A DNA stretch of 64,000 nt from Campylobacter coli 76339 (GTDB lineage: Bacteria; Campylobacterota; Campylobacteria; Campylobacterales; Campylobacteraceae). Each line of letters starts with the position of its first letter. The first letter of the stretch is position 1. Positions 46,313 to 55,155 of this stretch are shown piece by piece. A program made the position numbers and the translations under genes. The stretch lies in assembly GCA_000470055.1 (NCBI GenBank), contig HG326877.1, positions 1,520,001-1,584,000 on the forward strand, given 5' to 3'. A model generated the notes under the pieces. It saw only the letters and a list, made by a program, of their open reading frames with translations, had not been told where the DNA came from and made no database searches.

Positions 46313-46330
46313 TTGAGGATTCGTCCTCAA
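46313..46330 (+). terminator. Hairpin after rpmB
   Basis: TTGAGGA/TCCTCAA, perfect 7-bp stem with a TTCG tetraloop, 4 bases after the rpmB stop. The T-tract is poor, so it may be a stable 3' end rather than an intrinsic terminator. Confidence 0.6.
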
Positions 46331-46492
46331 TGACTTAAAAATCTTCATTAAACTTTATTTAATTTAATAAATAACTAATTTGTAACACATTAAAAATTAT
46401 TAGGTCATTTAGTATTTTTTAAGCCAAAAATACCGTTTAATTAGTTATAATTATAATTTAATATTTTATTAATTTTTTAAAAGGAGAACTTT

Positions 46493-46708
46493 ATGCTACA
46501 TGAATATCGCGAATTAATGTCGGAATTAAAAGGAAAAGATGCGCATTTTGATAAATTGTTTCAGCGTCACAACGAACTTGATGATCAAATCAAAGATGCA
46601 GAAGAAGGAAGAACTCCATTGAGCGATCTTGAAATTTCAAGTCTTAAGAAAGAAAAATTGCATGTTAAAGATGAATTAAATCAATATTTAGCAAATTATA
46701 AAAAATAG
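46493..46708 (+). CDS. DUF465/YdcH-family small protein
   Basis: 71 residues: [33 protein letters not shown] then a lysine/glutamate-rich helix. This is the DUF465 coiled-coil hairpin fold; function unknown. It has a strong AAAGGAG ribosome-binding site and TATAAT-like sequence upstream. It corresponds to Cj0449c and lies 10 bases before a cytosolic chemoreceptor gene, so the two are probably one transcript. Confidence 0.88.
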   Translation: MLHEYRELMSELKGKDAHFDKLFQRHNELDDQIKDAEEGRTPLSDLEISSLKKEKLHVKDELNQYLANYKK

Positions 46709-46718
46709 GAGGAAAAGC

Positions 46719-47816
46719 ATGTTCGGAGGGAAAGTAAATAATAAAGAGCTTCAAAGCCTTAAGGAAGAAAATCAAAATCTTGTTCATCAGCTTGAAAAAA
46801 GTAAAGCTGAAAATTTAGAGTTAAAATCTAAAATTTCTATTTTAGAACAAGAAGCTTTAGAGTCGAAATTAAAAACCGATCTTTTAAATGTGTTATTAAA
46901 TGGTGTTTTGAAAAATATTACCATAGTACAAAGTGATATGCTTGATAATGTTAATAAAGCTGAAGCTATTTCTGATTATTCTAAAACCTCACTTGCAGAA
47001 ATGGATGAGCTAAATCATATCGCTAATTCTATAAACGCTTCTTTAGGTGATATTACAGAATCAGCCAATAAAACGCGTGATGTTGCAGGTACTTTGCATC
47101 GCAGTGTAGATGAGATTACAAATGTAATCAATCTTATCAAAGATGTATCTGATCAAACCAATCTTCTAGCATTAAATGCTGCTATTGAAGCTGCAAGAGC
47201 AGGAGAACATGGTAGAGGCTTCGCGGTTGTTGCAGATGAAGTTAGAAAATTGGCTGAAAAAACTCAAAAAGCTACTACAGAAGTAGAAATGAATATTAAT
47301 CTTCTAAAACAAAATGCAAATGAAATGTATACTCAAAGCGAACAAGTAGAAAAAATTTCTATGGATTCTAATGCACACATTATGAGTTTTTCAGAAAAAT
47401 TTACTCATTTAGTCAATGAGGCACATTCTACAAATTCAAACGCGGTAAACATTGCTTCGGAAGCATTTGTATCTTTAGCAAAACTTGACCATATAGCATT
47501 TAAACTTAATGGGTACAAAGAAATCTTTACAAAATCCGGACAACAATTAGCAGATCACACAAGCTGTCGCTTGGGTAAATGGGTAGCAAGTACAGGAAAA
47601 GAAAGATTTGGCAATAGCAAGAGCTTTGTAAAACTTAATGATCCACATCAAAAAGTACATGAAAATATGAACAGTGCGATTCGTATCGCAAATACAGAAG
47701 ATATAAGCTTAAACACTACTCAAGATACAATTATCAAAAAATGTGAAAGTGCTGAAAATGCATCTTTACATTTATTTGATGTATTTAAAGAAATGCTCAA
47801 CGAAACAAATAAATAA
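46719..47816 (+). CDS. Cytosolic chemoreceptor with C-terminal CZB zinc domain (Tlp6-like)
   Basis: 365 residues with no membrane span. It has an N-terminal coiled coil (8-60) and a short MCP signalling domain whose tip [33 protein letters not shown] (145-177) binds CheA/CheW. The C-terminal CZB domain has all four zinc ligands: H258, C283, H310 and H314. CZB domains in other bacteria sense hypochlorite or zinc through the cysteine. It corresponds to Cj0448c. There are no membrane or periplasmic sensing domains, so the signal is cytoplasmic. Confidence 0.92.
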   Translation: MFGGKVNNKELQSLKEENQNLVHQLEKSKAENLELKSKISILEQEALESKLKTDLLNVLLNGVLKNITIVQSDMLDNVNKAEAISDYSKTSLAEMDELNHIANSINASLGDITESANKTRDVAGTLHRSVDEITNVINLIKDVSDQTNLLALNAAIEAARAGEHGRGFAVVADEVRKLAEKTQKATTEVEMNINLLKQNANEMYTQSEQVEKISMDSNAHIMSFSEKFTHLVNEAHSTNSNAVNIASEAFVSLAKLDHIAFKLNGYKEIFTKSGQQLADHTSCRLGKWVASTGKERFGNSKSFVKLNDPHQKVHENMNSAIRIANTEDISLNTTQDTIIKKCESAENASLHLFDVFKEMLNETNK

Positions 47817-47826
47817 AATCTTTGCC

Positions 47827-48423
47827 TTATTTACTAAGGCAAAGTTCTTTCTTTTCTTTCAAAAACCACAAATAAGCAAAATCAAGCAAAGGTGTATGAA
47901 TTATCTTTTTAGAAAATTCTTCGTATTCGTCAATTTTCACAAAAACAGCCTCTATTTGCTCATCCTCAACTCCGCCTCCATTACAAACCTTGTCACTCTC
48001 ATCTACAATTGCAAAATAAAAACTTTGCTTACTAGCTCCTGAGCCAAATCCTGTATAAAATTCACCCACTTTTTCAAATTCTTTAGGAGCATAACCTAGC
48101 TCTTCGATACATTCTTCTTTGGCGATTTGCTCCAAAGGCAAATCTTTGTCTACAAGTCCTGAGCAAAGCTCTATAGTATAACCCATATTGTCATTTTTTT
48201 GATAATTTTTATCCTGTTTTTGATGATACCAAAGCGGTATGCGAAATTGACGAACAAAGATAAAACTTTTAAATTCTTTATGATATAGAAGAATTGAAAC
48301 ACTATCTTTAGACTCTATAAAATCCCAAGTATAGAGCTTGCCATTGCTTTCATAGCTAAATCTTTTAGGTTTGATATATTTAGAATCACAAAAAGGAAGT
48401 TCTTTTAAATTTTTAAATATCAT
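47827..48423 (-). CDS. NUDIX hydrolase (nucleoside-diphosphate sugar type)
   Basis: 198 residues. The NUDIX box is ELCSGLVDKDLPLEQIAKEECIEELGY, with the catalytic EE pair kept but the leading arginine of REUxEE replaced. This variant is seen in UDP-sugar/ADP-ribose diphosphatases. It corresponds to Cj0447. It is convergent with the chemoreceptor and downstream of the TonB receptor on the same strand. Substrate is inferred only at family level. Confidence 0.85.
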   Translation of the reverse strand: MIFKNLKELPFCDSKYIKPKRFSYESNGKLYTWDFIESKDSVSILLYHKEFKSFIFVRQFRIPLWYHQKQDKNYQKNDNMGYTIELCSGLVDKDLPLEQIAKEECIEELGYAPKEFEKVGEFYTGFGSGASKQSFYFAIVDESDKVCNGGGVEDEQIEAVFVKIDEYEEFSKKIIHTPLLDFAYLWFLKEKKELCLSK

Positions 48424-48501
48424 AAAACAAAGCCTTTATTTTTTCTTCATTATACTTTGTTTTTGCTTGTTTTAAGTTAAGATATCCTCCCCGTTCTTAA
48501 C

Positions 48502-50568
48502 TTAAAAATCGTATTTATAACTCAACCAAAAACTTCTTCCCTCTGTATAATCTTGATAGCGATTCGCATAGCCTCCTGGATTAGTACCGTCCCATCTTGT
48601 AACTTGCGGATCAAAGAAATCTTTATCAAAAAGATTTTGCACTGCAAAACTCAAACTTGATTGTTTATTGATTTTATAATTTACCCCTAAATCCACTATA
48701 TAAAAAGGTTTATATTTTTGCCATGGCAAAGATCCATTACCGCCACCTTTTGATCTAGCTATAGTATCAAGTCTTGCGCGCGCTTTAACATAAGAACTGA
48801 ATTTACCTTGCTCATAATTTAATTTTATCATAGCAATATGTCTTGGTAAATTTTCTATCCTATCTCCACCAAACCAATTTGTCTGTCCATCTTTATAACG
48901 ATTATCCATAAAAGTATAGCTTGAATTCACACTAAAGCCATTATAAGACTTTGTATTAAAAGCAAATTCAACACCTCTAGTTTGTGTTTTGCCAAGATTG
49001 ATAGAGCGCTCACAAGTATTAGAATCACAATCAATGCCATTTTGTGTTCCTGTTAAGTCTTCACTACTGATTTGATTTTTAAAATCAGTAATAAACCCTG
49101 TGATAGAATAATGAGCAAAATCAAATATCCTAAAATCAACCCCTAATTCATAATTTATACTTTCTTCTGGTTTTAAATCAGGATTTCCAAAAGAAGCACT
49201 TCCATTGCTATAATTATAATAACCATTAGTAAGTTGTTTTGCTGCTGGAGTCTTATAGCCCATAGCTACACCACCTTTAAAAGCAACATTATCATTGAAA
49301 TGATAAACAAGATACACTCTAGGAGTTACTTTAGAATCAAATAAATCACTATAAATATAACGCAAACCTGTAGTAAAAATCAAATCATCACTAATAAAAT
49401 ATTCACTCTCACCATAAAGTGCAACTGTGGTTTGATCAAGATTTTTACCCCTTATTTCACTGCCTGCACTTTCTTGATCGTTTTTGAGTGTCTCATAGTC
49501 TATTCTTGTTCCAAAAGTGCTTACCAAATTCCCATATTTATCCAAATTCCAAGGCAAGACAACCTTTCCTTCCCCTACCCAAATTTGACTGTGCAATTCT
49601 TTATCTTTGGTGCTACCATACTGTAAATACGCATTGCTTGTTCCAAAATCATAATTTCCATCATGGTTTAAAACAATATTATCTTTAAACAGTTGTCTTT
49701 CACTTTTGATAGCTCTACCACTCGTAGAATTTACTGAAATTTCATTGATATAACGCTCAATATCCAAATAAACATTATTGCTATCATTTACAGTCCAATT
49801 CAGTCTTGACCCAAAACCCAAACTTGTAAAAGATCCAGGACTATGACTTGCAATTTGATAATTTTCAGGTCTTTGAGCACCGCCATTCCAAACTGGTGTA
49901 GGCCATTTTAAATCAGAAGCTACCTTATCATAATATTTAATCCTAGCAGAAATTGAAAGCGTATCTTCAATCAAAGGTGTAGCTACATAAGCATTAAAAC
50001 CACCCGCATTTCCGTATTTGTTAGAATGCTGCTGCAAAAGGGTGTTAAATTCTATACTTGCTTCAGTTTTATCAGGATTTTTTTTAGTAATGATATTTAT
50101 TACCCCACCTACCGCATCGCTACCATAAAGTGTAGAAGCAGGTCCGCGTATCACTTCAATACGCTCTATCATAGATGCAGGAGGTAAATATCCCGATTCG
50201 CTACCGCTAAAACCATTATCATAAAAACCATTAGCAACACTTTGACGCTTTCCATCGATTAAAACCAAAGTATAAGCACTTCCAAAACCCCGTATGCTAA
50301 AATCATAAGTACCGGTTTTATTCATAGTAACATCAACACCCGGAATATCTGAAATTGCCTCTCCTATATCCTTAATAGGCTTTTTACTAAGCTCTTCTTT
50401 GGTAATGACAGAAATACTAGCAGGTGCATCAACTAAATCTTGCTCAAAGCCACTTGCGCTTACTACCACATCATCAAGTTGATATTGCTCTTCTGCTTTG
50501 ATTTCACCTAATCCTATCAAACAAAAACATAAAACACTCAACCTTAATTTTTTGGCATTCATTGACAT
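48502..50568 (-). CDS. cfrB: TonB-dependent ferric siderophore receptor (CfrB-like, intact)
   Basis: 688 residues, full length. It has a signal peptide to about residue 25 (LSVLCFCLIGLGEIKA), then a plug domain starting YQLDDVVVSASGF with IRGFG and RGPASTLYGSDAVGGVINI, then a 22-strand barrel ending in LSYKYDF with the terminal aromatic needed for outer-membrane insertion. By position it is Cj0444, which is a pseudogene in NCTC 11168 and is known as CfrB (ferric enterobactin receptor) where intact. Here no stop or frameshift is seen. A Fur-box-like palindrome lies ~90 bases upstream. The substrate is inferred from the family. Confidence 0.88.
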   Translation of the reverse strand: MSMNAKKLRLSVLCFCLIGLGEIKAEEQYQLDDVVVSASGFEQDLVDAPASISVITKEELSKKPIKDIGEAISDIPGVDVTMNKTGTYDFSIRGFGSAYTLVLIDGKRQSVANGFYDNGFSGSESGYLPPASMIERIEVIRGPASTLYGSDAVGGVINIITKKNPDKTEASIEFNTLLQQHSNKYGNAGGFNAYVATPLIEDTLSISARIKYYDKVASDLKWPTPVWNGGAQRPENYQIASHSPGSFTSLGFGSRLNWTVNDSNNVYLDIERYINEISVNSTSGRAIKSERQLFKDNIVLNHDGNYDFGTSNAYLQYGSTKDKELHSQIWVGEGKVVLPWNLDKYGNLVSTFGTRIDYETLKNDQESAGSEIRGKNLDQTTVALYGESEYFISDDLIFTTGLRYIYSDLFDSKVTPRVYLVYHFNDNVAFKGGVAMGYKTPAAKQLTNGYYNYSNGSASFGNPDLKPEESINYELGVDFRIFDFAHYSITGFITDFKNQISSEDLTGTQNGIDCDSNTCERSINLGKTQTRGVEFAFNTKSYNGFSVNSSYTFMDNRYKDGQTNWFGGDRIENLPRHIAMIKLNYEQGKFSSYVKARARLDTIARSKGGGNGSLPWQKYKPFYIVDLGVNYKINKQSSLSFAVQNLFDKDFFDPQVTRWDGTNPGGYANRYQDYTEGRSFWLSYKYDF

Positions 50569-50656
50569 TTTTCCTTTCTTGTATTAGGCTAACTATTATG
50601 ATAGTTAAAATCAATTCTGAAGTATAAATAAAAATGACTTTGAATTTACTTAATTT

Positions 50657-50671
50657 TGATAATAATTATTA
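50657..50671. promoter_or_regulatory. Fur box upstream of the TonB receptor
   Basis: TGATAATAATTATTA, a 7-1-7 inverted repeat that differs from TGATAAT-N-ATTATCA at one base. It lies 89 bases upstream of the receptor ATG. A minus-strand TATACT near 50617-50622 is a possible -10 box. Iron repression by Fur is likely. Confidence 0.75.
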
Positions 50672-50706
50672 AACTATTTATAACAATTTTTGAAATAGGA
50701 TGGCTT

Positions 50707-51645
50707 TTAGCTTTCGCCAAAAGCTCCAAGCTGAAGAATTTTTTGCATACGATTTGAAGCAAGTTCTCGTGGATCTATTTTTTCTAATTCATCCAAGGCT
50801 TTTTTAACATAATCAGCTATAGCAACAGCAGCAGCTTCTTTATTGCGATGGGCTCCATTGATAGGCTCTTCGATCACATCATCAATTAAACCTTGACTTT
50901 TTAAATCATCCGCAGTAACTTTCATAGCCTTTGTTGCCGCTTCACTTTTAGAAGGATCATTCCAAAGAATAGCTGCGCAACCCTCAGGAGAAATAACAGA
51001 AAAAACTGAATTTTTCATCATTGCGAGCTTATCAGCCACACCTATAGCCAAAGCTCCTCCGCTTCCTCCTTCTCCTATAACTACAGCGATAGTAGGAGTT
51101 TTTAAATCACTAAGCTCATATAAATTTGTAGCAATGGCTTCACTTTGTCCGCGCTCTTCTGCGCCTAACCCTGGATAAGCACCTGGAGTATCTATCAAAA
51201 ATAGAATTGGAATTTGAAACTTCTCTGCAAGCCTTGCTACCCTTAAAGCTTTTCTATAGCCCTCAGGATGAGGCATGCCAAAATTTCTAGCAATCTTTTC
51301 TTTTGTACCGCGTCCTTTTTGTTCTCCTATGACTATAAGTTTTTTTTCTCCTAAATATCCCATAAAACAAACAATAGCAGGGTCATCTCTAAAAGTACGA
51401 TCTCCGTGAATTTCATAAGCATCATTTAAAATAAGATCTATATAATCAAGCGCATAAGGGCGATCTGGATGACGAGCAAGCTGCAAGCGTCCAAAATCGC
51501 TTAAATTTTTATAAGTTTTAGTAATTTCTTTTTCGAGATTTTTTTTAAGAATGGCAACAGCCTCAGTATCACCTTTAATTTGGGCATTGATAATATCTTC
51601 ATCAATCTGCTGAATATTTTTTTCAAAATCTAAATACGAAGCCAT
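50707..51645 (-). CDS. accA: Acetyl-CoA carboxylase carboxyltransferase subunit alpha
   Basis: 312 residues, standard AccA length. With AccD it transfers carboxyl from biotin to acetyl-CoA, the first step of fatty-acid synthesis. Signatures are [26 protein letters not shown] and [19 protein letters not shown]. It follows fabF by one base on the minus strand, in the order acpP-fabF-accA. It corresponds to Cj0443. Confidence 0.97.
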   Translation of the reverse strand: MASYLDFEKNIQQIDEDIINAQIKGDTEAVAILKKNLEKEITKTYKNLSDFGRLQLARHPDRPYALDYIDLILNDAYEIHGDRTFRDDPAIVCFMGYLGEKKLIVIGEQKGRGTKEKIARNFGMPHPEGYRKALRVARLAEKFQIPILFLIDTPGAYPGLGAEERGQSEAIATNLYELSDLKTPTIAVVIGEGGSGGALAIGVADKLAMMKNSVFSVISPEGCAAILWNDPSKSEAATKAMKVTADDLKSQGLIDDVIEEPINGAHRNKEAAAVAIADYVKKALDELEKIDPRELASNRMQKILQLGAFGES

Positions 51646-51646
51646 A

Positions 51647-52861
51647 TCAATCTACTTTTTTAAATACCACACAACCATTTGTGCCACCAAAACCAAAAGA
51701 ATTGCTCATTACAACTCTTAAATCCGCTTTTCTGGCCTCATTAGGTATATAATCCAAATCACATTCTTCATCGCTAACAAACTGATTAATAGTAGGTGGC
51801 ATAATTCCATTATCTAAAGCCATGATGCTAATAACCGCCTCAATAGCTCCTGCAGCACCCAAACAATGTCCTGTTTGTCCTTTCGTTGAGCTAACCGCTG
51901 GAATTTCATTTCCAAAAAGCTCTTTAATCGCCGCTGTTTCATTTTTGTCATTTACAGGTGTCGAGGTTCCGTGTGCATTAATATAATCTACTTTTGGATT
52001 TCCTGCCATTTTTAAAGCTTTTTTCATCGCTCTTAAAGGTCCATCTAATGTAGGCGAGGTAATATGATGCGCATCGGCACTTTCCCCAAAGCCAACCAAT
52101 TCAGCATAAATCTTAGCTCCACGCTTTTTAGCCTCTTCGTACTCTTCAAAAACTAAAGCACCCGCACCCTCTCCCATTACAAAACCATCTCTTTCTTTAT
52201 CGAAAGGTCTTGAAGCATGAGCAGGATCATCATTTCTAGTAGAAAGAGCTTTCATCGAAGCAAAACCACCGATTCCCACAGGACAAATAGCAGCTTCTGC
52301 ACCAATTACCAACATTTTGCTAGCATTGCCCAAAGCTATACTTTTATAAGCTTCTCCTATAGCGTGAGTTCCTGCTGCACAAGCTGTTACACAAGAAATA
52401 TTTGGTCCTTTAAGTCCATGCTCTATAGAAATTAAACCGCCTAGCATATTTACCAAAGCCGAAGGGATAAAAAACGGAGAAATTTTACGAGGACCGCGTT
52501 CGGAACAAATAACCGAATTCTTTTCTATATTTGGTAAGCCTCCAATTCCCGCAGCTGAAACAACTCCAAATTCTTCTTTGTCTAAATTTTGGTCAAAATT
52601 AGCATCTTGCATTGCTTCGCGAGCAGCTTTAATACCCAATTGAATAAAACGATCGATTTTTTTAACTTCTTTACCATCTACTACTTCTAAAGGATCGAAA
52701 TTTTCAATTTCCGCTGCAATTTGAACTGGAAAATCTGTAGTATCAAAAAGAGTGATTTTTTTTACACCACTCTTACCTTCACAAATCGCCTTAAAAGAAC
52801 TTTCTTTATCTAAACCCAAGGCATTGATCATACCAATACCTGTTACCACAACTCTTTTCAA
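51647..52861 (-). CDS. fabF: 3-oxoacyl-ACP synthase II
   Basis: 404 residues from a TTG at 52861 ([15 protein letters not shown]). Two codons further upstream another TTG is open, but AAGGAG is only one base from it and seven from the inner TTG. Catalytic triad: C in [11 protein letters not shown] (about C163), H in [12 protein letters not shown] and H in [13 protein letters not shown]. It elongates acyl-ACP in type II fatty-acid synthesis. It corresponds to Cj0442. Confidence 0.96.
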   Translation of the reverse strand: MKRVVVTGIGMINALGLDKESSFKAICEGKSGVKKITLFDTTDFPVQIAAEIENFDPLEVVDGKEVKKIDRFIQLGIKAAREAMQDANFDQNLDKEEFGVVSAAGIGGLPNIEKNSVICSERGPRKISPFFIPSALVNMLGGLISIEHGLKGPNISCVTACAAGTHAIGEAYKSIALGNASKMLVIGAEAAICPVGIGGFASMKALSTRNDDPAHASRPFDKERDGFVMGEGAGALVFEEYEEAKKRGAKIYAELVGFGESADAHHITSPTLDGPLRAMKKALKMAGNPKVDYINAHGTSTPVNDKNETAAIKELFGNEIPAVSSTKGQTGHCLGAAGAIEAVISIMALDNGIMPPTINQFVSDEECDLDYIPNEARKADLRVVMSNSFGFGGTNGCVVFKKVD

Positions 52862-52894
52862 GAACAAGCTCCTTGTAAAGTGAATTTTTTAAAA

Positions 52895-53128
52895 TTATTT
52901 TTTAAGATTTTCGATATAATTTACAACATCCTCAATTTTAATTAATTTTTCAGCATCGCTATCTGGAATTTCTACTTCAAATTTTTCTTCTAATGCCATG
53001 ATAAGCTCTACAACATCCAAAGAATCTGCACCTAAATCTTCAATAATTTTTGATTCCATTTTAACAGCATCTGCATCAATGCTTAATTGTTCTACTACTA
53101 CTGCTTTTACATCATCAAATGTTGCCAT
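52895..53128 (-). CDS. acpP: Acyl carrier protein
   Basis: 77 residues, acidic. The phosphopantetheine serine is S36 in [11 protein letters not shown]. It carries growing acyl chains. It is the first gene of acpP-fabF-accA. It corresponds to Cj0441. Confidence 0.98.
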   Translation of the reverse strand: MATFDDVKAVVVEQLSIDADAVKMESKIIEDLGADSLDVVELIMALEEKFEVEIPDSDAEKLIKIEDVVNYIENLKK

Positions 53129-53244
53129 TTTTATATATCTCCTTGATAAAAATTAAAATAAAGCGTATTTTACAATAAAAAACTTAAAATATTTATAGTT
53201 TTTAATTATACTTCATAAAAACCATTGAATTTTAGGAGTAAGAA

Positions 53245-53910
53245 ATGCTTTTTTCTCGACTTATTGAAGCAAATTCGCAAATTTGGGATGAATATTTACA
53301 TCATGAATTTGTAAAAAAATTAGAAAATGGAAGTTTAAAAGAAGAAAATTTTCTTTTTTATCTTAAGCAAGATTATATTTATCTCATCCATTATGCCAAA
53401 TGCTATGCACGACTTTCCTTAAATGCAAAAAATGCTGAAGAACTACGCTTTGCAATGAAATTTCAAAACTACATTATAGAAGGAGAAATTGAACTTCATA
53501 AAAGTATTTTAAAACTTGGTATAGACGCTGATAAGTTAAATGTCAAAGATGAAAGTTTGACCAATATAGCTTACACACGCTATATGTTAAGCGTGGGTGA
53601 AAGTGGAGATTTTTTAGATATGTTAGTGGCTTTAAGTGCTTGCGCTATAGGTTATGGCTATATAGGAGCTGAAATTTATAAAAGACTTGGCAAAGAAAAA
53701 CTTCAAAATCACCCTTATAAAGAATGGATTTTAACCTATAGCTCAGATGAATTTCAAAATGAAATTAAAGAATTTGAAGACTTTTTAAATTCTTATACTC
53801 AAAAAATATCTCAAGAAAAATTTGAAAATCTTAGTGAAATTTTTTATAATGTAGTGCGTTTAGAAAGTGCCTTTTGGGAACATGCTTTACAAATGAAAAT
53901 GGATATTTAA
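53245..53910 (+). CDS. tenA: TenA-family thiaminase II/aminopyrimidine hydrolase
   Basis: 221 residues, all-helical. The catalytic cysteine is C133 in ALSACAIGYGYIG, D43 lies in the FYLKQDYIYL segment, and the C-terminal RLESAFWEHALQM carries the active glutamate. It salvages HMP from degraded thiamine, which links it to thiC in this window. No TPP riboswitch is visible before it. It is divergent from acpP; a perfect hairpin overlaps its stop. It corresponds to Cj0440c. Confidence 0.93.
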   Translation: MLFSRLIEANSQIWDEYLHHEFVKKLENGSLKEENFLFYLKQDYIYLIHYAKCYARLSLNAKNAEELRFAMKFQNYIIEGEIELHKSILKLGIDADKLNVKDESLTNIAYTRYMLSVGESGDFLDMLVALSACAIGYGYIGAEIYKRLGKEKLQNHPYKEWILTYSSDEFQNEIKEFEDFLNSYTQKISQEKFENLSEIFYNVVRLESAFWEHALQMKMDI

Positions 53911-53933
53911 AGCAAGGAAAATCCTTGCTTTAA
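53907..53933. terminator. Bidirectional terminator covering both tenA and PPOX stop codons
   Basis: Perfect 12-bp stem TTAAAGCAAGGA/TCCTTGCTTTAA with a 3-base loop. The tenA TAA and the PPOX TAA are both inside the stem, only 19 bases apart. It terminates convergent transcripts. Confidence 0.85.
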
Positions 53934-54337
53934 GCTTTGTAAAGTTTAAAATCTCCGTTTGGAAACTGCATTTTAGCGCTTAGATTATCAAGATAAAAAA
54001 CTTCAAATCTAGAATTTTGTGGAGTTTCATAAAAGCTTGCAAGATAAGGATATTTTTCAAACATTAACTCTTTTACTTTTGCGTTAGATTCAAAAACTGC
54101 ATTTGCCCTAAGTCTTAAAAAAACACCCTCTCTAGAGCAAGAACAAAATTCAATACCATTATAATTTTGTATATGTTTAAAAAGTCCTTTATTATTAGAA
54201 GTACAAAAATAAATTCTATCTCCTACAAGCAAAGGGCTTTGCATAGGACGAACTCTAGGATTTCCACAAGTTCCTAAAGTTGCCAAAAATGCAGGAGTAT
54301 TTTCATCTAAAAATTGTGCGATTTCTTTTAAATCCAT
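53930..54337 (-). CDS. Pyridoxamine 5'-phosphate oxidase-like flavoprotein
   Basis: 135 residues from the ATG at 54337, preceded by AAGGAAAAAGG and starting 10 bases after the fabG stop; a longer frame begins inside fabG and is not likely. It has a split-barrel flavin-binding fold: FLATLGTCGNPRVRPMQSPLLVGDRIYFCTSN. It is too short for PdxH and lacks its C-terminal part, so it is more likely an FMN-dependent reductase or general stress protein. It corresponds to Cj0436. The genes mfrA/B/E, its neighbours in NCTC 11168, are missing here. Confidence 0.85.
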   Translation of the reverse strand: MDLKEIAQFLDENTPAFLATLGTCGNPRVRPMQSPLLVGDRIYFCTSNNKGLFKHIQNYNGIEFCSCSREGVFLRLRANAVFESNAKVKELMFEKYPYLASFYETPQNSRFEVFYLDNLSAKMQFPNGDFKLYKA

Positions 54338-54347
54338 ACCTTTTTCC

Positions 54348-55091
54348 TTACATGTATAATCCGCCATTGATTTTAAGCACATCACCTGTCACATAAGAAG
54401 CATAATCGCTTAATAAAAACGCTACACAATTTGCAACTTCTTCAGGTTCCGCAAAGCGTTTTAAAGGGATATTATCTTGATAAGCTTGTTTGATTTCATC
54501 ACTTAAAATCTCTGTCATATCACTTTTGATAAAGCCTGGAGTAACACAATTAAAGCGTAAATTTCTACTTGCCCCCTCTTTAGCAAAAGACTTAGTCATA
54601 GCAATCATTCCGCCCTTGCTAGCAGAATAATTAGTCTGACCCGCATTCCCCATTTCACCGACAATTGAAGCAATATTCACAACCGCACCAAAACGCTTTT
54701 TGCTCATTGTTTTTAAAGCTTCTCTACAACCTAAAAATGCGGAACTCAAATTCGTATCTACCACACTGGTAAAATCTTCGAGTTTCATTCTTAAAGCAAG
54801 TTTATCGTTTGTAACACCTGCATTGTTTACAAGATAGCTAAGCTCTCCATCGCTTTCTACTATAGTTTTTATACCATTTTCAAACTCATCTTCTTTGCTT
54901 GCATCAAATTTAATCACAGCTGCATTGCCACCTTGTGCAAGAATTTCATCTTTTAAAGCATCTGCAAGTTCTGGTTTTGAACGATAATTAATCCAAACCT
55001 TTAATCCAAAACTTGCCAAAGTTTTTGCAATAGAAGCACCAATACCCTTACTTGCACCTGTAATCAAAACATTTTTTCCACTAAATTTCAT
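54348..55091 (-). CDS. fabG: 3-oxoacyl-ACP reductase
   Basis: 247 residues from the ATG at 55091 (MKFSGKNVLITGASKGIGASIAKTL). The frame extends 13 codons further but with no start signal. SDR family: NADPH motif TGASKGIG, NNAG, catalytic S in VNIASIVG and YSASK (Tyr-x3-Lys). It reduces 3-oxoacyl-ACP in fatty-acid synthesis. It corresponds to Cj0435. It lies between gpmI and the PPOX gene. Confidence 0.97.
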   Translation of the reverse strand: MKFSGKNVLITGASKGIGASIAKTLASFGLKVWINYRSKPELADALKDEILAQGGNAAVIKFDASKEDEFENGIKTIVESDGELSYLVNNAGVTNDKLALRMKLEDFTSVVDTNLSSAFLGCREALKTMSKKRFGAVVNIASIVGEMGNAGQTNYSASKGGMIAMTKSFAKEGASRNLRFNCVTPGFIKSDMTEILSDEIKQAYQDNIPLKRFAEPEEVANCVAFLLSDYASYVTGDVLKINGGLYM

Positions 55092-55155
55092 TTCTATCCT
55101 TAAAAAAAATATAAAATTAAATTTTAACAAAAATCTATATCAAAAGGCAAACAGA

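Noticed and set aside
54338..54385. Longer PPOX-like start inside fabG
   Set aside because: The inner ATG at 54337 has AAGGAAAAAGG just upstream, and the fold begins there.
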